Shown one piece after another: positions 7,736 through 15,330 of a stretch of 64,000 nucleotides of DNA; positions within the stretch are counted from its first letter, which is position 1; each line of letters begins with the position of its first letter. Position numbers and translations under genes: made by a program. The stretch is from assembly GCA_036261915.1 (NCBI GenBank), contig DATAJX010000006.1, positions 186,001 to 250,000 of the forward strand, in the 5' to 3' direction. The DNA comes from DATAJX01 sp036261915 (GTDB taxonomy: Bacteria; Pseudomonadota; Alphaproteobacteria; UBA2136; UBA6156). The notes under the pieces are model-generated. The model saw nothing but the letters and a program-made list of their open reading frames with translations, was not told the DNA's origin and made no database searches.

Positions 7736-8726
7736 ACAGGCCGAGGCCTGCGGCACGCAGGGCGTTCTTCATCAGCGTAGACAGCGGCGGCAGTTTTTTG
7801 AGGGCGAAGCGGTGCGCGGCGGGAATGCTTTCGACCTGCGCCGTCACCACATTCAGCGTGAGTTTGAAATGCGTGAAGGTGTGGGTGTAGCTGCCGGCCG
7901 GTTGTTCGTGATGCCATTTGATTTTGGGCAGCGGTGTTTTTTCCCAGCCTTCGTGCGGCAGCTCCCACAGGCTGGAGAGCAGGCCGGTATCGGGCCGCTG
8001 TTGCAGGTAGATGTTGCCCTGGGCATCGCGCAGCACGTAGGCGGTGGCGGTGTGGTGCGGCGCTTTCTTTTTAGCATCCTTCACCGGGTAGGCGGTGGGG
8101 GTTCCCTGTTTGTAGGCTTTGCAGAATTTTTGCACCGGGCACGCGGAGCAATTGGGGGTGCGCGGCGTGCACACCAGCGCGCCGAGTTCCATGATGGCGT
8201 TGGCGTATGCGCGCGGGTGGTTTGCGCTGGCCAGTTGGGCGGCGTGCTGGCGCAAAACCGGTTTCGATTTTGGCAGCGGCGCGGCCACCGCGAACAGGCG
8301 GGCCATGACGCGCTCGACGTTGCCATCGACCACCACGGCATGGGTATTGAACGCCGTGGCCGCCAGCACCGCCGCGGTGTAGGGCCCGATGCCGGGGATG
8401 GCGAGCAGCTCGGCCTCGGTAGTGGGGAACGGTTGCGTGGCCAGCACCTGCGCGCCCTTGTGCATGTTGTGCGCGCGGCGGTAGTAGCCCAGGCCCTGCC
8501 ACAGGTGCAGCACATCGGCGATGTTGGCCTTGCCTAGCGCCTGCACGGTGGGAAATTGTTTGAGGAATTTTTCGTAGTACCCCAGCACCGTGGCCACCGT
8601 GGTTTGCTGCAACATGGTTTCGGCCACCAGCAGATGGTACGGGTTTTGCGTGGCGCGCCACGGCAGCGCGCGCTTGTGGGCGCCATACCATTTTAATAAC
8701 GCGCTTTGGAAGGCTGCGGGTTGCAT
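7734..8726 (-). CDS. mutY: A/G-specific adenine glycosylase MutY
   Basis: Excises adenine mispaired with 8-oxoguanine. The protein (330 residues) has the catalytic glutamate in ETMLQQT, the helix-hairpin-helix IPGIGPYTA, the aspartate in VDGNVERV, the four iron-sulfur cysteines (C-x6-C-x2-C-x5-C, CTPRTPNCSACPVQKFC) and a C-terminal Nudix-like 8-oxoG recognition domain (YLQQRPDTGLLSSLWELP). ATG 8726 is preferred over an upstream in-frame ATG because it fits the family N-terminus. Divergent from the dciA-like gene with only 23 bases between the two starts. Confidence 0.95.
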   Translation of the reverse strand: MQPAAFQSALLKWYGAHKRALPWRATQNPYHLLVAETMLQQTTVATVLGYYEKFLKQFPTVQALGKANIADVLHLWQGLGYYRRAHNMHKGAQVLATQPFPTTEAELLAIPGIGPYTAAVLAATAFNTHAVVVDGNVERVMARLFAVAAPLPKSKPVLRQHAAQLASANHPRAYANAIMELGALVCTPRTPNCSACPVQKFCKAYKQGTPTAYPVKDAKKKAPHHTATAYVLRDAQGNIYLQQRPDTGLLSSLWELPHEGWEKTPLPKIKWHHEQPAGSYTHTFTHFKLTLNVVTAQVESIPAAHRFALKKLPPLSTLMKNALRAAGLGL

Positions 8727-8733
8727 GCGCCTT

Positions 8734-8743
8734 GTGTTAACAT
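8734..8743. promoter_or_regulatory. Overlapping divergent -10 boxes of mutY and dciA-like gene
   Basis: The palindrome TGTTAACA (8735-8742) contains TAACAT on the plus strand, six bases before ATG 8750, and TAACAC on the minus strand, seven bases before ATG 8726. Neither -35 element is obvious. The 23-base spacer leaves no room for other promoters unless they lie inside the genes. Confidence 0.5.
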
Positions 8744-8749
8744 GGCGCC

Positions 8750-9250
8750 ATGAGTAAGGCAAAAGCCCCCCAGAGCAAGGCCCCGGTGTTCAAGCGTAAA
8801 AACCGCGCGCTGGCTGTGGCTGGGGTGATCGACGGCCTGCTGGATGGCGCCATGGCAGGGCAGGCCGGGTTGCTGCGCCAGTTGCAGCGCCGCTGGCGCA
8901 CCGTGTGCCCCCTGCTGGGCGCGCAAAGCTGGCCCACCGGCCTGAACAGCGGCGGTGTGCTGAAGGTGGCGGTGCTGAACAGCAGTGTGGCACAAGAAAT
9001 GAAATACCAGGCCCCCACCCTGATTGCCGCCGCCAACCTGCTGGCCGGGCACGATGTGGTGGAAAAAATAACCACCGTGGTGCAAACCCTGCCCGCCCCC
9101 GCCGAGCAACCGGCCGTGCCGCCGCCGCCCGCCCCGGCGGCAGGGGCCATTGCCGCCGCCGCAGGCTTATGCAAGGGTGTGGCCGATAATGACCTTCGCG
9201 ACGCGTTGAGCAAACTGGGCGCGTGGGTTTTTAACGCCAAGCAAAAATGA
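8750..9250 (+). CDS. DciA-like (DUF721) protein
   Basis: A 166-residue DUF721-family protein. DciA-type members load or recruit the replicative helicase DnaB in bacteria that lack DnaC. The core LLRQLQRRWRTVCP...HSWP-like segment and LKVAVLNSSVAQEMKYQAPTLIAAAN (about residues 43-105) match the family; the C-terminal Pro/Ala-rich linker ends in a short helix. The mutY/DUF721/dsbA arrangement is typical of Alphaproteobacteria. The ATG has no Shine-Dalgarno and is preceded by a -10-like box, suggesting a leaderless mRNA. Confidence 0.82.
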   Translation: MSKAKAPQSKAPVFKRKNRALAVAGVIDGLLDGAMAGQAGLLRQLQRRWRTVCPLLGAQSWPTGLNSGGVLKVAVLNSSVAQEMKYQAPTLIAAANLLAGHDVVEKITTVVQTLPAPAEQPAVPPPPAPAAGAIAAAAGLCKGVADNDLRDALSKLGAWVFNAKQK

Positions 9251-9264
9251 GCGGAGAAAAGAAC

Positions 9265-9963
9265 ATGACTGCCAAACGTAACATCGCCTTATGGACCATT
9301 GCGCTGGGCCTGAGCGGCGCCTTTGCCGCCGTGGCACAGGTGCAGGCCCCCGTATTGAATGGGGCAACCGAAGGCGCGGGTACCCCGCTGGCCGTAAGCG
9401 GCACCGCCGATGTTTCGAAGATATTGACCATTCAGGCCGACGACCGCGTGCAGGGCAAAAAGGACGCCCCGCTGACCATTATCGAATATGCCAGCATGAC
9501 CTGCTCGCACTGCCGCGACTTCAGCCAGAGCACCATGCCGAAAATTGAAGAGGAATGGATCGATACCGGCAAGGCCAACTACGTGCTGCGCCACCTGCCG
9601 TGGGACAACCTGGCGCTGGCCGAAGCCATGGTGATGCGTTGCGCCCCCGAAAGCAGCTACTACCCGCTGGCCAAGGCGTTTTTTGGCGCGCAGGAAGCCA
9701 TTATGAAGGCGGCCGACCCGCTTTCGGAAGTGAAGCAGATCGCCCGTTTTGCCGGGTTGAACGACGAAGCCGTGCAGGCGTGCATCACCGACCCGGCCGG
9801 ACACGATGCCGTGACCAACATGCGCACCGTGGCCCAGCGCGACCTGGGCATTAAGGGCACCCCCACCATTTTTGTGAACGGTGACCGCATTGAAGGCGCC
9901 GAAAGCTACGAAAAGATGCTGCCGGAACTGCAAAAGGCCTACAAAAAAGCGACCGGCAAATAG
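9265..9963 (+). CDS. DsbA-family thiol:disulfide oxidoreductase
   Basis: Periplasmic thioredoxin-fold protein (232 residues) predicted to form or isomerise disulfides. Signal peptide to about AQVQA (residue 28); active-site CSHC at residues 80-83 within EYASMTCSHCRDF; cis-proline in GIKGTPTIFVNG. ATG 9265 has GGAG eight bases upstream and gives a good signal peptide; an earlier ATG at 9247 overlapping the dciA-like stop adds only six residues. The stop overlaps the GTG start of atpI. Confidence 0.92.
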   Translation: MTAKRNIALWTIALGLSGAFAAVAQVQAPVLNGATEGAGTPLAVSGTADVSKILTIQADDRVQGKKDAPLTIIEYASMTCSHCRDFSQSTMPKIEEEWIDTGKANYVLRHLPWDNLALAEAMVMRCAPESSYYPLAKAFFGAQEAIMKAADPLSEVKQIARFAGLNDEAVQACITDPAGHDAVTNMRTVAQRDLGIKGTPTIFVNGDRIEGAESYEKMLPELQKAYKKATGK

Positions 9964-10166
9964 TGGGTAAGGAGCCCTCGGCCACCGACTGGCGGATGGC
10001 CGACATCGGCATTTACCTGCTGGTGTGCATTCTGGCCTGCGGGGCCCTGGGCTATGCCACCGACAGTTATTTTCATTCCAAACCGTGGGGGTTGCTGGCC
10101 GGCATTGCGCTGGGCTTTGCCGCATGGCTGCGGCAGGTGTGGAAGATGCTGAATACCAAGCAATAA
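9963..10166 (+). CDS. atpI: AtpI/AtpZ-family protein
   Basis: A 67-residue membrane protein with two hydrophobic segments (about residues 17-32 and 42-60), the usual form of the F0-associated AtpI/AtpZ proteins implicated in c-ring assembly or Mg uptake. GTG start overlaps the TAG of dsbA by one base and GTAAGGAG follows immediately, so translation is probably coupled. It would normally directly precede atpB, but here a terminator and an antisense gene (10208-10576) separate them. Confidence 0.82.
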   Translation: MGKEPSATDWRMADIGIYLLVCILACGALGYATDSYFHSKPWGLLAGIALGFAAWLRQVWKMLNTKQ

Positions 10167-10169
10167 AAG

Positions 10170-10194
10170 AACCCCCGCCGTAGCGGGGGTTTTG
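10170..10194. terminator. Terminator after atpI
   Basis: Stem of five to six G:C pairs (10172-10189) with T-rich tail; lies between convergent atpI and the membrane gene 10208-10576. Confidence 0.82.
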
Positions 10195-10207
10195 ATATTT
10201 TGTGGAG

Positions 10208-10576
10208 TCACGATAGCCAAAAGGTAAGGGCAAACACGATGGCACCAAGCAGGATCATGAAAATCGACAGTCCGTGACGGAAGAGGATGAACCACCATAG
10301 CCCCACCACTTCGGATATACCCATGATGCCATCAAGGGCATCGTTCGTATCCACCTCTCTATGCGTTCGCCAGAAAACAACGATATGGATAACCTCATAC
10401 ACGGCATTGGCAACCGCCAATGCCACCAGAAGCCACCAGCCCCAATGGAGCTGCATGCCATGCCTTGCAAGGACATTGGCCGCAACAAACGCGAAGATGA
10501 GAACCAGCGCGGGGCGAGCCCAATAATGCCAGGGTAAGTTGGTCTCTTGCCTCAAGGTCAACATAGATCCAGCCAT
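10208..10576 (-). CDS. Small membrane protein inserted antisense within the F0 gene order
   Basis: Predicted 122 residues with about four hydrophobic segments (near 17-34, 42-66, 80-97, 100-121); no family recognised. ATG 10576 has AAGGAG seven bases upstream; the longer frame back to 10795 runs into atpB on the other strand and is rejected. Codon use and base composition look visibly less GC-rich than flanking atpI and atpB, and orientation is opposite to both. This suggests acquisition into the atp locus, though its origin cannot be traced here. Confidence 0.75.
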   Translation of the reverse strand: MAGSMLTLRQETNLPWHYWARPALVLIFAFVAANVLARHGMQLHWGWWLLVALAVANAVYEVIHIVVFWRTHREVDTNDALDGIMGISEVVGLWWFILFRHGLSIFMILLGAIVFALTFWLS

Positions 10577-10651
10577 CACAAGGCTCCTTGAAAAATTAGT
10601 GAGATGGAAGATGGGTCGCTTGGAGGAGCGTAGCGATAACATGCAAGCAGA

Positions 10652-10680
10652 TTGACGGCAAGATTGGCGTTGGGTAGAAG
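10652..10680 (+). promoter_or_regulatory. Promoter of atpB-atpE-atpF'
   Basis: TTGACG (10652-10657), 17-base spacer, TAGAAG (10675-10680), then six bases to ATG 10687. The spacing predicts transcription starting at or within a base or two of the ATG, meaning a leaderless message. It supplies the F0 genes with a promoter after the atpI terminator. Confidence 0.6.
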
Positions 10681-10686
10681 CAAGCC

Positions 10687-11421
10687 ATGATTGATCCGCT
10701 GCACCAGTTTGCCGTAAGCCCGATTGTGACCGGCACCCACGCGTTTTTGACCGTGACCAACCAGACCGTGTGGACCGGCGCGGCGGTGGCGGCACTGAGC
10801 CTGATCTTTTTGCTGGGCGTGAGCCGCATGCGTTTGGTGCCCGGCCGCATGCAGGCCTTTGTGGAGCTGACCTTTGAATTTGTGCAGAGCCTGACGCGCG
10901 ATACCGCGGGCAAGGCGGCGCTGCCGTTCATGCCGCTGATATTCACCATCTTTTTATTCGTGGCCGCGCTGAACGTCATCAGCCTGGTGCCGCACAGCTT
11001 TGCCGTGACCAGCCAGTTTGCCACCACCGCCTACATGAGCGTGCTGGTATTGGTGATGGTGATCGGCGTGGGTTTTTACAAACAGGGCCTGCACTTTGTG
11101 GCCATGTTCGTGCCCAAGGGCACGCCGTGGTGGCTGCTGCCGCTCATCACCCCGCTGGAGATCATTTTGTTCTTCTGCCGCCCGTTCACCCTCGCCGTTC
11201 GTTTGGCGGCCAACATGGTGGCCGGGCACGTGCTGCTGGAAATGTTCGCCGGCTTTTGCATTATGCTGGTGGGGCTGAAGTGGCTGGCGGCCACGGCGGT
11301 GTTCCCCATGCTGATGCTGATCGCCATTTATGCGCTGGAAGTGTTTGTGGCCTTGCTGCAGGCCTACATTTTCACCGTGCTGACATGCGTTTACCTGAAT
11401 GAAGCCTTGCATGGGCACTAA
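10687..11421 (+). CDS. atpB: ATP synthase F0 subunit a
   Basis: Membrane subunit that forms the proton half-channels of ATP synthase. The protein (244 residues) is hydrophobic with five to six helices; the essential arginine lies in FTLAVRLAANMVAGH (about residue 178), followed by the final helix EVFVALLQAYIFTVLT. Followed by atpE (55-base gap) and atpF'. No Shine-Dalgarno is apparent before the ATG, in contrast to atpE, where GAGAGGAT precedes the start. Confidence 0.97.
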   Translation: MIDPLHQFAVSPIVTGTHAFLTVTNQTVWTGAAVAALSLIFLLGVSRMRLVPGRMQAFVELTFEFVQSLTRDTAGKAALPFMPLIFTIFLFVAALNVISLVPHSFAVTSQFATTAYMSVLVLVMVIGVGFYKQGLHFVAMFVPKGTPWWLLPLITPLEIILFFCRPFTLAVRLAANMVAGHVLLEMFAGFCIMLVGLKWLAATAVFPMLMLIAIYALEVFVALLQAYIFTVLTCVYLNEALHGH

Positions 11422-11476
11422 GGCTTGGTTATAAACCGCCCAATCACATAAAAGAGATTAACGAGAGGATAATAAA

Positions 11477-11722
11477 ATGGCTGTAGAAGGTGTTACCGAT
11501 TTAGGCGTACTGAAGGCTTTGGGCGCCGGTTTGGCTGCCATCGGCATGGTGGGTTCGGGCGTTGGCCTGGGCCTGGCCTTTGGCAAGTTTTTTGAAGCCG
11601 TGGGCCGTCAGCCTGCGATGGAAGACCGCCTGAAGACCTACCTGTTCATCGGCATGGCGCTGATCGAAGCGATCGCGCTGTTCGCGTTCGTGATCGCCAT
11701 TATGATCATCTTCGTCATCTAA
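11477..11722 (+). CDS. atpE: ATP synthase F0 subunit c
   Basis: Ring-forming proton carrier, 81 residues, two helices joined by the polar loop GRQPA (residues 43-47). The ion-binding carboxylate is E64 in MALIEAIALF. No Gln/Ser pair typical of sodium-binding rings was noted, so proton coupling is expected. Good Shine-Dalgarno (GAGAGGAT) before the ATG. Confidence 0.97.
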   Translation: MAVEGVTDLGVLKALGAGLAAIGMVGSGVGLGLAFGKFFEAVGRQPAMEDRLKTYLFIGMALIEAIALFAFVIAIMIIFVI

Positions 11723-11736
11723 GCGAAGGCCGACCG

Positions 11737-12231
11737 TTGGAACTGTTCGTCACCGATTACCTGCAAAGCCAGTTCTTTTGGACCACGCTGGCGTTTTTGG
11801 TACTGCTGGGCGTGATGAGCCGGTTTGTGGTGCCCGCGGTGACCGCCGTGCTGGACGCCCGCGCCGCGCAGATCAAGGCCGACCTTGACAAGGCAGCAGC
11901 CGACCGCGCCGCCGCCGAGCAGGTGATGGCCGACTACCAGGCCCAGTTGAAGCAGGCCCGCAGCGAAGCCGCCGAGATCATCAGCACCGCCCGCGCCGAG
12001 GCCGAAGCCATGGCCAAGCAACGCCTGAGCGACATTGACGCCGAGCTGGCCCGCAAGGCCGAGCACGCCCGCCAGAGCATTGAGGCTGCCCGCAGCCAGG
12101 CCCTGCGCGAAGTGCAGGCCGAAGTGGCCCAGCTGACCGTGAAAGTGGCCGAAAAGCTGCTACACAAGAGCGTGGACGCCAAAACCGCCCGCGATTTGAC
12201 CGATGAGGCGATCCGGCGAGGAATTAATTAG
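11737..12231 (+). CDS. atpF: ATP synthase F0 subunit b' (b-type peripheral stalk)
   Basis: Peripheral-stalk subunit: one N-terminal membrane helix (about residues 12-30, FFWTTLAFLVLLGVMSRFVV) and a long Ala/Glu/Arg-rich coiled coil to the end (164 residues). TTG start 14 bases after atpE. In Alphaproteobacteria two paralogous genes, b' then b, normally follow atpE; only one is here and the operon ends at a terminator. By position it corresponds to b'. A second b gene must be elsewhere or this protein forms a homodimer. Confidence 0.9.
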   Translation: MELFVTDYLQSQFFWTTLAFLVLLGVMSRFVVPAVTAVLDARAAQIKADLDKAAADRAAAEQVMADYQAQLKQARSEAAEIISTARAEAEAMAKQRLSDIDAELARKAEHARQSIEAARSQALREVQAEVAQLTVKVAEKLLHKSVDAKTARDLTDEAIRRGIN

Positions 12232-12232
12232 C

Positions 12233-12260
12233 AAAAAGGCCCCCTCTTGGGGGCTTTTTT
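12233..12260 (+). terminator. Terminator after atpF'
   Basis: GC-rich stem around 12239-12254 followed by six T residues, immediately after the F0 genes. Confidence 0.88.
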
Positions 12261-12484
12261 GCGGCTTTGGACGCGTGAGCGCCCTCCGCCGAACGGCGGA
12301 CTTCATAAGGGCTGAAAGCCGCCCACAGGGCGGCCACCCCCGAGCCGGAGACCAAGGGGAGTTGCCGAGCCTGCGGAGCAGGCAAGGCCCATTATTTGCA
12401 TTTTAGGCTTGTTTGAGAAGGGTTTACGGGCTATACGACCACCCAATGGCCGGTTGGAATCGGCCCTAATGAGAGGAAATAGTT
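12261..12484 (+). promoter_or_regulatory. Structured region upstream of rpmE, candidate leader RNA
   Basis: A 224-base non-coding stretch with several inverted repeats: around 12287-12299 (CCGCCGAACGGCGG type), 12319-12335, 12376-12390, and a 5-bp stem with 8-base loop at 12448-12465 that ends just before the Shine-Dalgarno GAGAGG (12471-12476) of rpmE. A possible weak -10 (TATACG, 12432-12437) would place the transcript start so that only the last hairpin is in the leader. Position suggests feedback control by L31; this is inference. Confidence 0.4.
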
Positions 12485-12727
12485 ATGAAAAAAGACATTC
12501 ACCCGGCTTACCACTTTGTTGAAGTGCAAATGACCGACGGTACCAAATTCATCACCCGCACCACCTGGGGCAGCGAAAACGAAAAGCTGCAACTGGTGAT
12601 CGACCCCAAGAACCACCCCGCCTACACCGGCGAGCGCAAGGTTGTTGACGCCATGGGTCGTATGGAAAAGTTCGCCCGCAAGTACGGCATTCAGGGCGCC
12701 AAGGCCGAAACCCCGGCCGCCGAGTAA
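12485..12727 (+). CDS. rpmE: 50S ribosomal protein L31
   Basis: Large-subunit bridge protein, 80 residues. MKKDIHPAYHFVEVQMTDG and HPAYTG are characteristic. The zinc-ligand cysteines of the C+ form are absent, so this is a zinc-independent L31 of the type usual in Alphaproteobacteria. Good Shine-Dalgarno (GAGAGG). Followed by a bidirectional terminator. Confidence 0.96.
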   Translation: MKKDIHPAYHFVEVQMTDGTKFITRTTWGSENEKLQLVIDPKNHPAYTGERKVVDAMGRMEKFARKYGIQGAKAETPAAE

Positions 12728-12739
12728 TCGGTTATCTGG

Positions 12740-12773
12740 AAAAAGAAGCCCCCGGACCGGGGGCTTCTTTTTT
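12740..12773. terminator. Bidirectional terminator between rpmE and cheW-like gene
   Basis: Strong stem (GAAGCCCCC paired with GGGGGCTTC) flanked by A- and T-runs, between convergent genes. Confidence 0.92.
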
Positions 12774-12784
12774 GCGCGGGCGGT

Positions 12785-13300
12785 TCAGGCGGCTTCGAAG
12801 ATCGCGCGCGGATCGACGTGGATGATGAGCCTGTTGTTATGGTTGGAAATACCCTTGATGTAGGCCGCGCCCTGCGGGCCTGCCACCAGCGCGGGCGGCG
12901 GGGCGATGCTTTCGGCCGGAATGGTTTCGACATCGCGCACGGTATCGACCCGCAGCGCCACGCTGCCCTGCTCTCCCAGCGTGGCCACGATGAGGCGTTC
13001 GTCGGATCTTTCGATGGCCGGGGCCAGGCCGAAGCGTTTGCGCAAATTGACCACCGGCACCACCTGCCCTTGCAGGTTGATGACGCCTTCGACAAACCCC
13101 GGCGCCTGCGGCACCGGCGTGAGCGGCAAGGGGGCGATGATCTGCAATACGTCGGCCACCGGCAGGGCGAAGACCTGATTATACAGCCGGAAGGTAAGCA
13201 CCCGCACCCCCTGCCCCGGCTGGGGCCGCGCGGTTTTGCTGGTGGGGGCCGTGGCGGGCATGTTTTTCTTTTTTTGGGCGTTTGGTTGTGGAGGCATCAT
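12785..13300 (-). CDS. CheW-like chemotaxis coupling protein
   Basis: Single CheW domain (SH3-like barrels) that links chemoreceptors to CheA. Motifs: VRVLTFRLYNQVFALPVADV near residues 29-48, then FVEGVINLQGQVVPVVNLRKRFGL, and the C-terminal ISNHNNRLIIHVD. About 171 residues; start is uncertain (ATG 13300 or 13297, or the internal ATG at 13261) because no good Shine-Dalgarno precedes any of them. It lies divergently beside fliI, but no che genes are adjacent, so it may serve a dispersed array. Confidence 0.87.
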   Translation of the reverse strand: MMPPQPNAQKKKNMPATAPTSKTARPQPGQGVRVLTFRLYNQVFALPVADVLQIIAPLPLTPVPQAPGFVEGVINLQGQVVPVVNLRKRFGLAPAIERSDERLIVATLGEQGSVALRVDTVRDVETIPAESIAPPPALVAGPQGAAYIKGISNHNNRLIIHVDPRAIFEAA

Positions 13301-13374
13301 ACGGCAACACGGGGGCATGGCAATGTTTGGCGGCTGCCCGGCAGGCACACTTATGGCCGCCGCCGCGGGGCCGG

Positions 13375-13380
13375 TATAAA
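13375..13380 (+). promoter_or_regulatory. -10 box of fliI (possible leaderless start)
   Basis: TATAAA lies eight bases before ATG 13389; no Shine-Dalgarno precedes the ATG. The -35 region is weak. Confidence 0.5.
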
Positions 13381-13388
13381 CTGGTGCC

Positions 13389-14747
13389 ATGGGGGATATG
13401 CTTACACATTTGCAGCAGGAGGTTTCGGCGTTGCCGCTGGTGCGCCCGTTTGGCCGCGTGGTGGGCGCCGCCGGCATGGTGGTGGATGTGGAAGGCCTGC
13501 CCGACGCCGCGCTGGGCGTGCGTTGCACCATTTCGGACATCAAGCAGGCCAACAGCTTTCAGAACACCACGCTGGTGGCCGAGGTGGTGGGGCATAAATC
13601 GGTGGCCGGCGGCGGCCAGCGCACCATGCTGATGCCCTTTGGCCCGCTGGACGGCATTGCCCCCGGCTGCCGCGTGTACCCCGACGCCAACAGCCAGCCG
13701 AGTTTGCGCATCAACCAAAGCTGGCTGGGCCGCGTGGTGAACGCGCTGGGCGAACCCATTGACGGCCAAGGGCCGCTGGCCAGTCTGGGCGGCGAGGACA
13801 GGTTGCTGAAGGCCAGCCCCCCGCTGGCCAGTTTGCGCGCCGCGCTGGGGCCCCGGCTGGACGTGGGCGTGAAGGTGTTCAACACCATGCTGCCGTTGTG
13901 TGAAGGCCAGCGGCTGGGGATTTTTGCGGGTTCGGGCGTGGGCAAAAGCGTGCTGATGGGTATGCTGGCCCAGCACAGCGCCGCCGATGTGAACGTGATC
14001 GGGCTGGTGGGCGAACGCGGCCGCGAAGTGCGTGAGTTTTTGGAAAACCAGTTGGGCGCCGAAGGCCGCCGCCGCAGCGTGGTGATTGTGGCCACCGGCG
14101 ACGAACCGCCGCTGGCGCGCAGGCAGGCCGCGTATTTGACCATGGCGGTGAGCGAGTATTTCCGCGACTGCGGCTTTAGGGTGTTGATGATGATGGACAG
14201 CGTGACGCGCTTTGCGCTGGCGCAGCGGGAAATAGGACTGGCCAGCGGCGAGCCGCCCACCACGCGCGGCTTTACCCCCAGCGTGTTTGCCGAACTGCCT
14301 AAGCTGCTGGAGCGCGCCGGGCCGGGCACCGGCAAGGGCAGCATCAGCGCCATTGTGACCGTGCTGGTGGAAGGGAGCGACATGGAAGAGCCGGTGGCCG
14401 ACGCCGTGCGCGGGATATTGGACGGCCACATTGTGCTGACGCGCGCCATTGCCGAGCGCGGGCACTTCCCTGCCGTGGATGTGCTGCAAAGTGTGAGCCG
14501 CACCGTGCCGCAATGTTTGGCGGCCGACGAGGCCAAGCTCATTCAGCAGACGCGTGAACTGCTGGCCACGTATAACAACATGGCCGAGCTTATCCGGCTG
14601 GGCGCTTACGTGCGCGGCACCGACCCGCTGGTGGATGCGGCGATTGCCCGCATGCCCGCGCTCAACGCCTTTTTGCAGCAGCAGCCCACCGAGAAGGTGA
14701 CGATGCCGGAAAGCTTCAACATTTTGCGCGCGGCGGTAAATGGATAA
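13389..14747 (+). CDS. fliI: Flagellum-specific ATPase FliI
   Basis: Cytoplasmic hexameric ATPase of the flagellar type III export apparatus, related to F1-beta. Walker A GSGVGKSVL (about residues 181-189), Walker B region RVLMMMDSVTRFA, and the GEPPTTRGFTPSVFAELP block are intact; 452 residues is normal. A second start four codons in (ATG 13398) is possible. FliJ follows after 155 bases that hold dispersed repeat copy 1. FliH, its regulator, is encoded 14.5 kb away in the fliF operon. Confidence 0.96.
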   Translation: MGDMLTHLQQEVSALPLVRPFGRVVGAAGMVVDVEGLPDAALGVRCTISDIKQANSFQNTTLVAEVVGHKSVAGGGQRTMLMPFGPLDGIAPGCRVYPDANSQPSLRINQSWLGRVVNALGEPIDGQGPLASLGGEDRLLKASPPLASLRAALGPRLDVGVKVFNTMLPLCEGQRLGIFAGSGVGKSVLMGMLAQHSAADVNVIGLVGERGREVREFLENQLGAEGRRRSVVIVATGDEPPLARRQAAYLTMAVSEYFRDCGFRVLMMMDSVTRFALAQREIGLASGEPPTTRGFTPSVFAELPKLLERAGPGTGKGSISAIVTVLVEGSDMEEPVADAVRGILDGHIVLTRAIAERGHFPAVDVLQSVSRTVPQCLAADEAKLIQQTRELLATYNNMAELIRLGAYVRGTDPLVDAAIARMPALNAFLQQQPTEKVTMPESFNILRAAVNG

Positions 14748-14770
14748 ACATTGTAAAAACCTGTTTCAGT

Positions 14771-14887
14771 ATTCGCTAGGCCGCGACAATTTTGGTGATT
14801 TGTGCAGGCCGAGCACCGCAGCGTACAAACCAGTACGTGAGGAGCGCAGGACAAGTAAAGCGCCAAAATTGGCCGACCTAGTAGAAT
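14771..14887 (+). repeat. Quasi-palindromic intergenic element, copy 1 (fliI-fliJ)
   Basis: 117 bases from ATTCGCTAGG to CTAGTAGAAT. Ends and centre (GAGCACCGCAGCGTACA, then GTACGTGAGGAGCGCAG) match the three other copies. Outer arms pair with each other, for example CAATTTTGG (14787-14795) with CCAAAATTGG (14863-14872). Confidence 0.93.
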
Positions 14888-14902
14888 AATGGAATAGGTT
14901 TT

Positions 14903-15328
14903 ATGGCTGATACCTTGGCTACGCTCATCAAACTGGCTGCGCAGAAGGTAGAGAAGGTGCAGCAGGAACTGGCCACCGTGCAGCGGCAGCTCGATGAAGT
15001 GACCTTCACCCAGAACAGGTGGCGCAACGACGTGGCCCGCGCCGATGCCATGGCCATGGAAAGCGTGCAGAAGAACGAAAGCGAAGGCCTGCACCAGGCC
15101 GCGATGTTTTCGCGCCGCGCCGACAACGAGCTGATGGTGCTGGCCAAGATAGAGACCCTGCTGCGCGAAAAGATAGATGAGATCATGCAGCGCCTGAACG
15201 CGCATTTTGCCGAGCAGAAGCGTTACGAGATTTTGCAGGAACAGAAGCAGTTGGCCGAGCACAAGAAGCTGGCCAAAAAACACCAGGCCGAGCTTGATGA
15301 GGCCAGCAGCCGTAAGCGGCCGGGCTGA
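14903..15328 (+). CDS. fliJ: Flagellar export chaperone FliJ
   Basis: Small coiled-coil protein (141 residues) that docks in the FliI ring and couples it to FlhA. The sequence is almost entirely heptad-like, rich in Gln, Glu, Lys and Ala, with no enzymatic motif, and lies directly after fliI, which is the best evidence for identity. Primary-sequence conservation in the family is low. Downstream fliK is convergent and ends two bases away. Confidence 0.82.
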   Translation: MADTLATLIKLAAQKVEKVQQELATVQRQLDEVTFTQNRWRNDVARADAMAMESVQKNESEGLHQAAMFSRRADNELMVLAKIETLLREKIDEIMQRLNAHFAEQKRYEILQEQKQLAEHKKLAKKHQAELDEASSRKRPG

Positions 15329-15330
15329 CG

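Noticed and set aside
10577..10795. N-terminal extension of the minus-strand membrane gene into atpB
   Set aside because: The extension is Arg/Ser-rich antisense to atpB and lacks a ribosome site, whereas ATG 10576 has AAGGAG.
1968..12310. Second dispersed repeat based on a TTCATAAGGG string near 12303 and reversed near 1968-1978
   Set aside because: Only about 11 bases match and the surroundings do not align convincingly.
12203..12406. 67-codon frame running from the end of atpF' through its terminator
   Set aside because: It crosses a strong terminator and consists of translated hairpin sequence.
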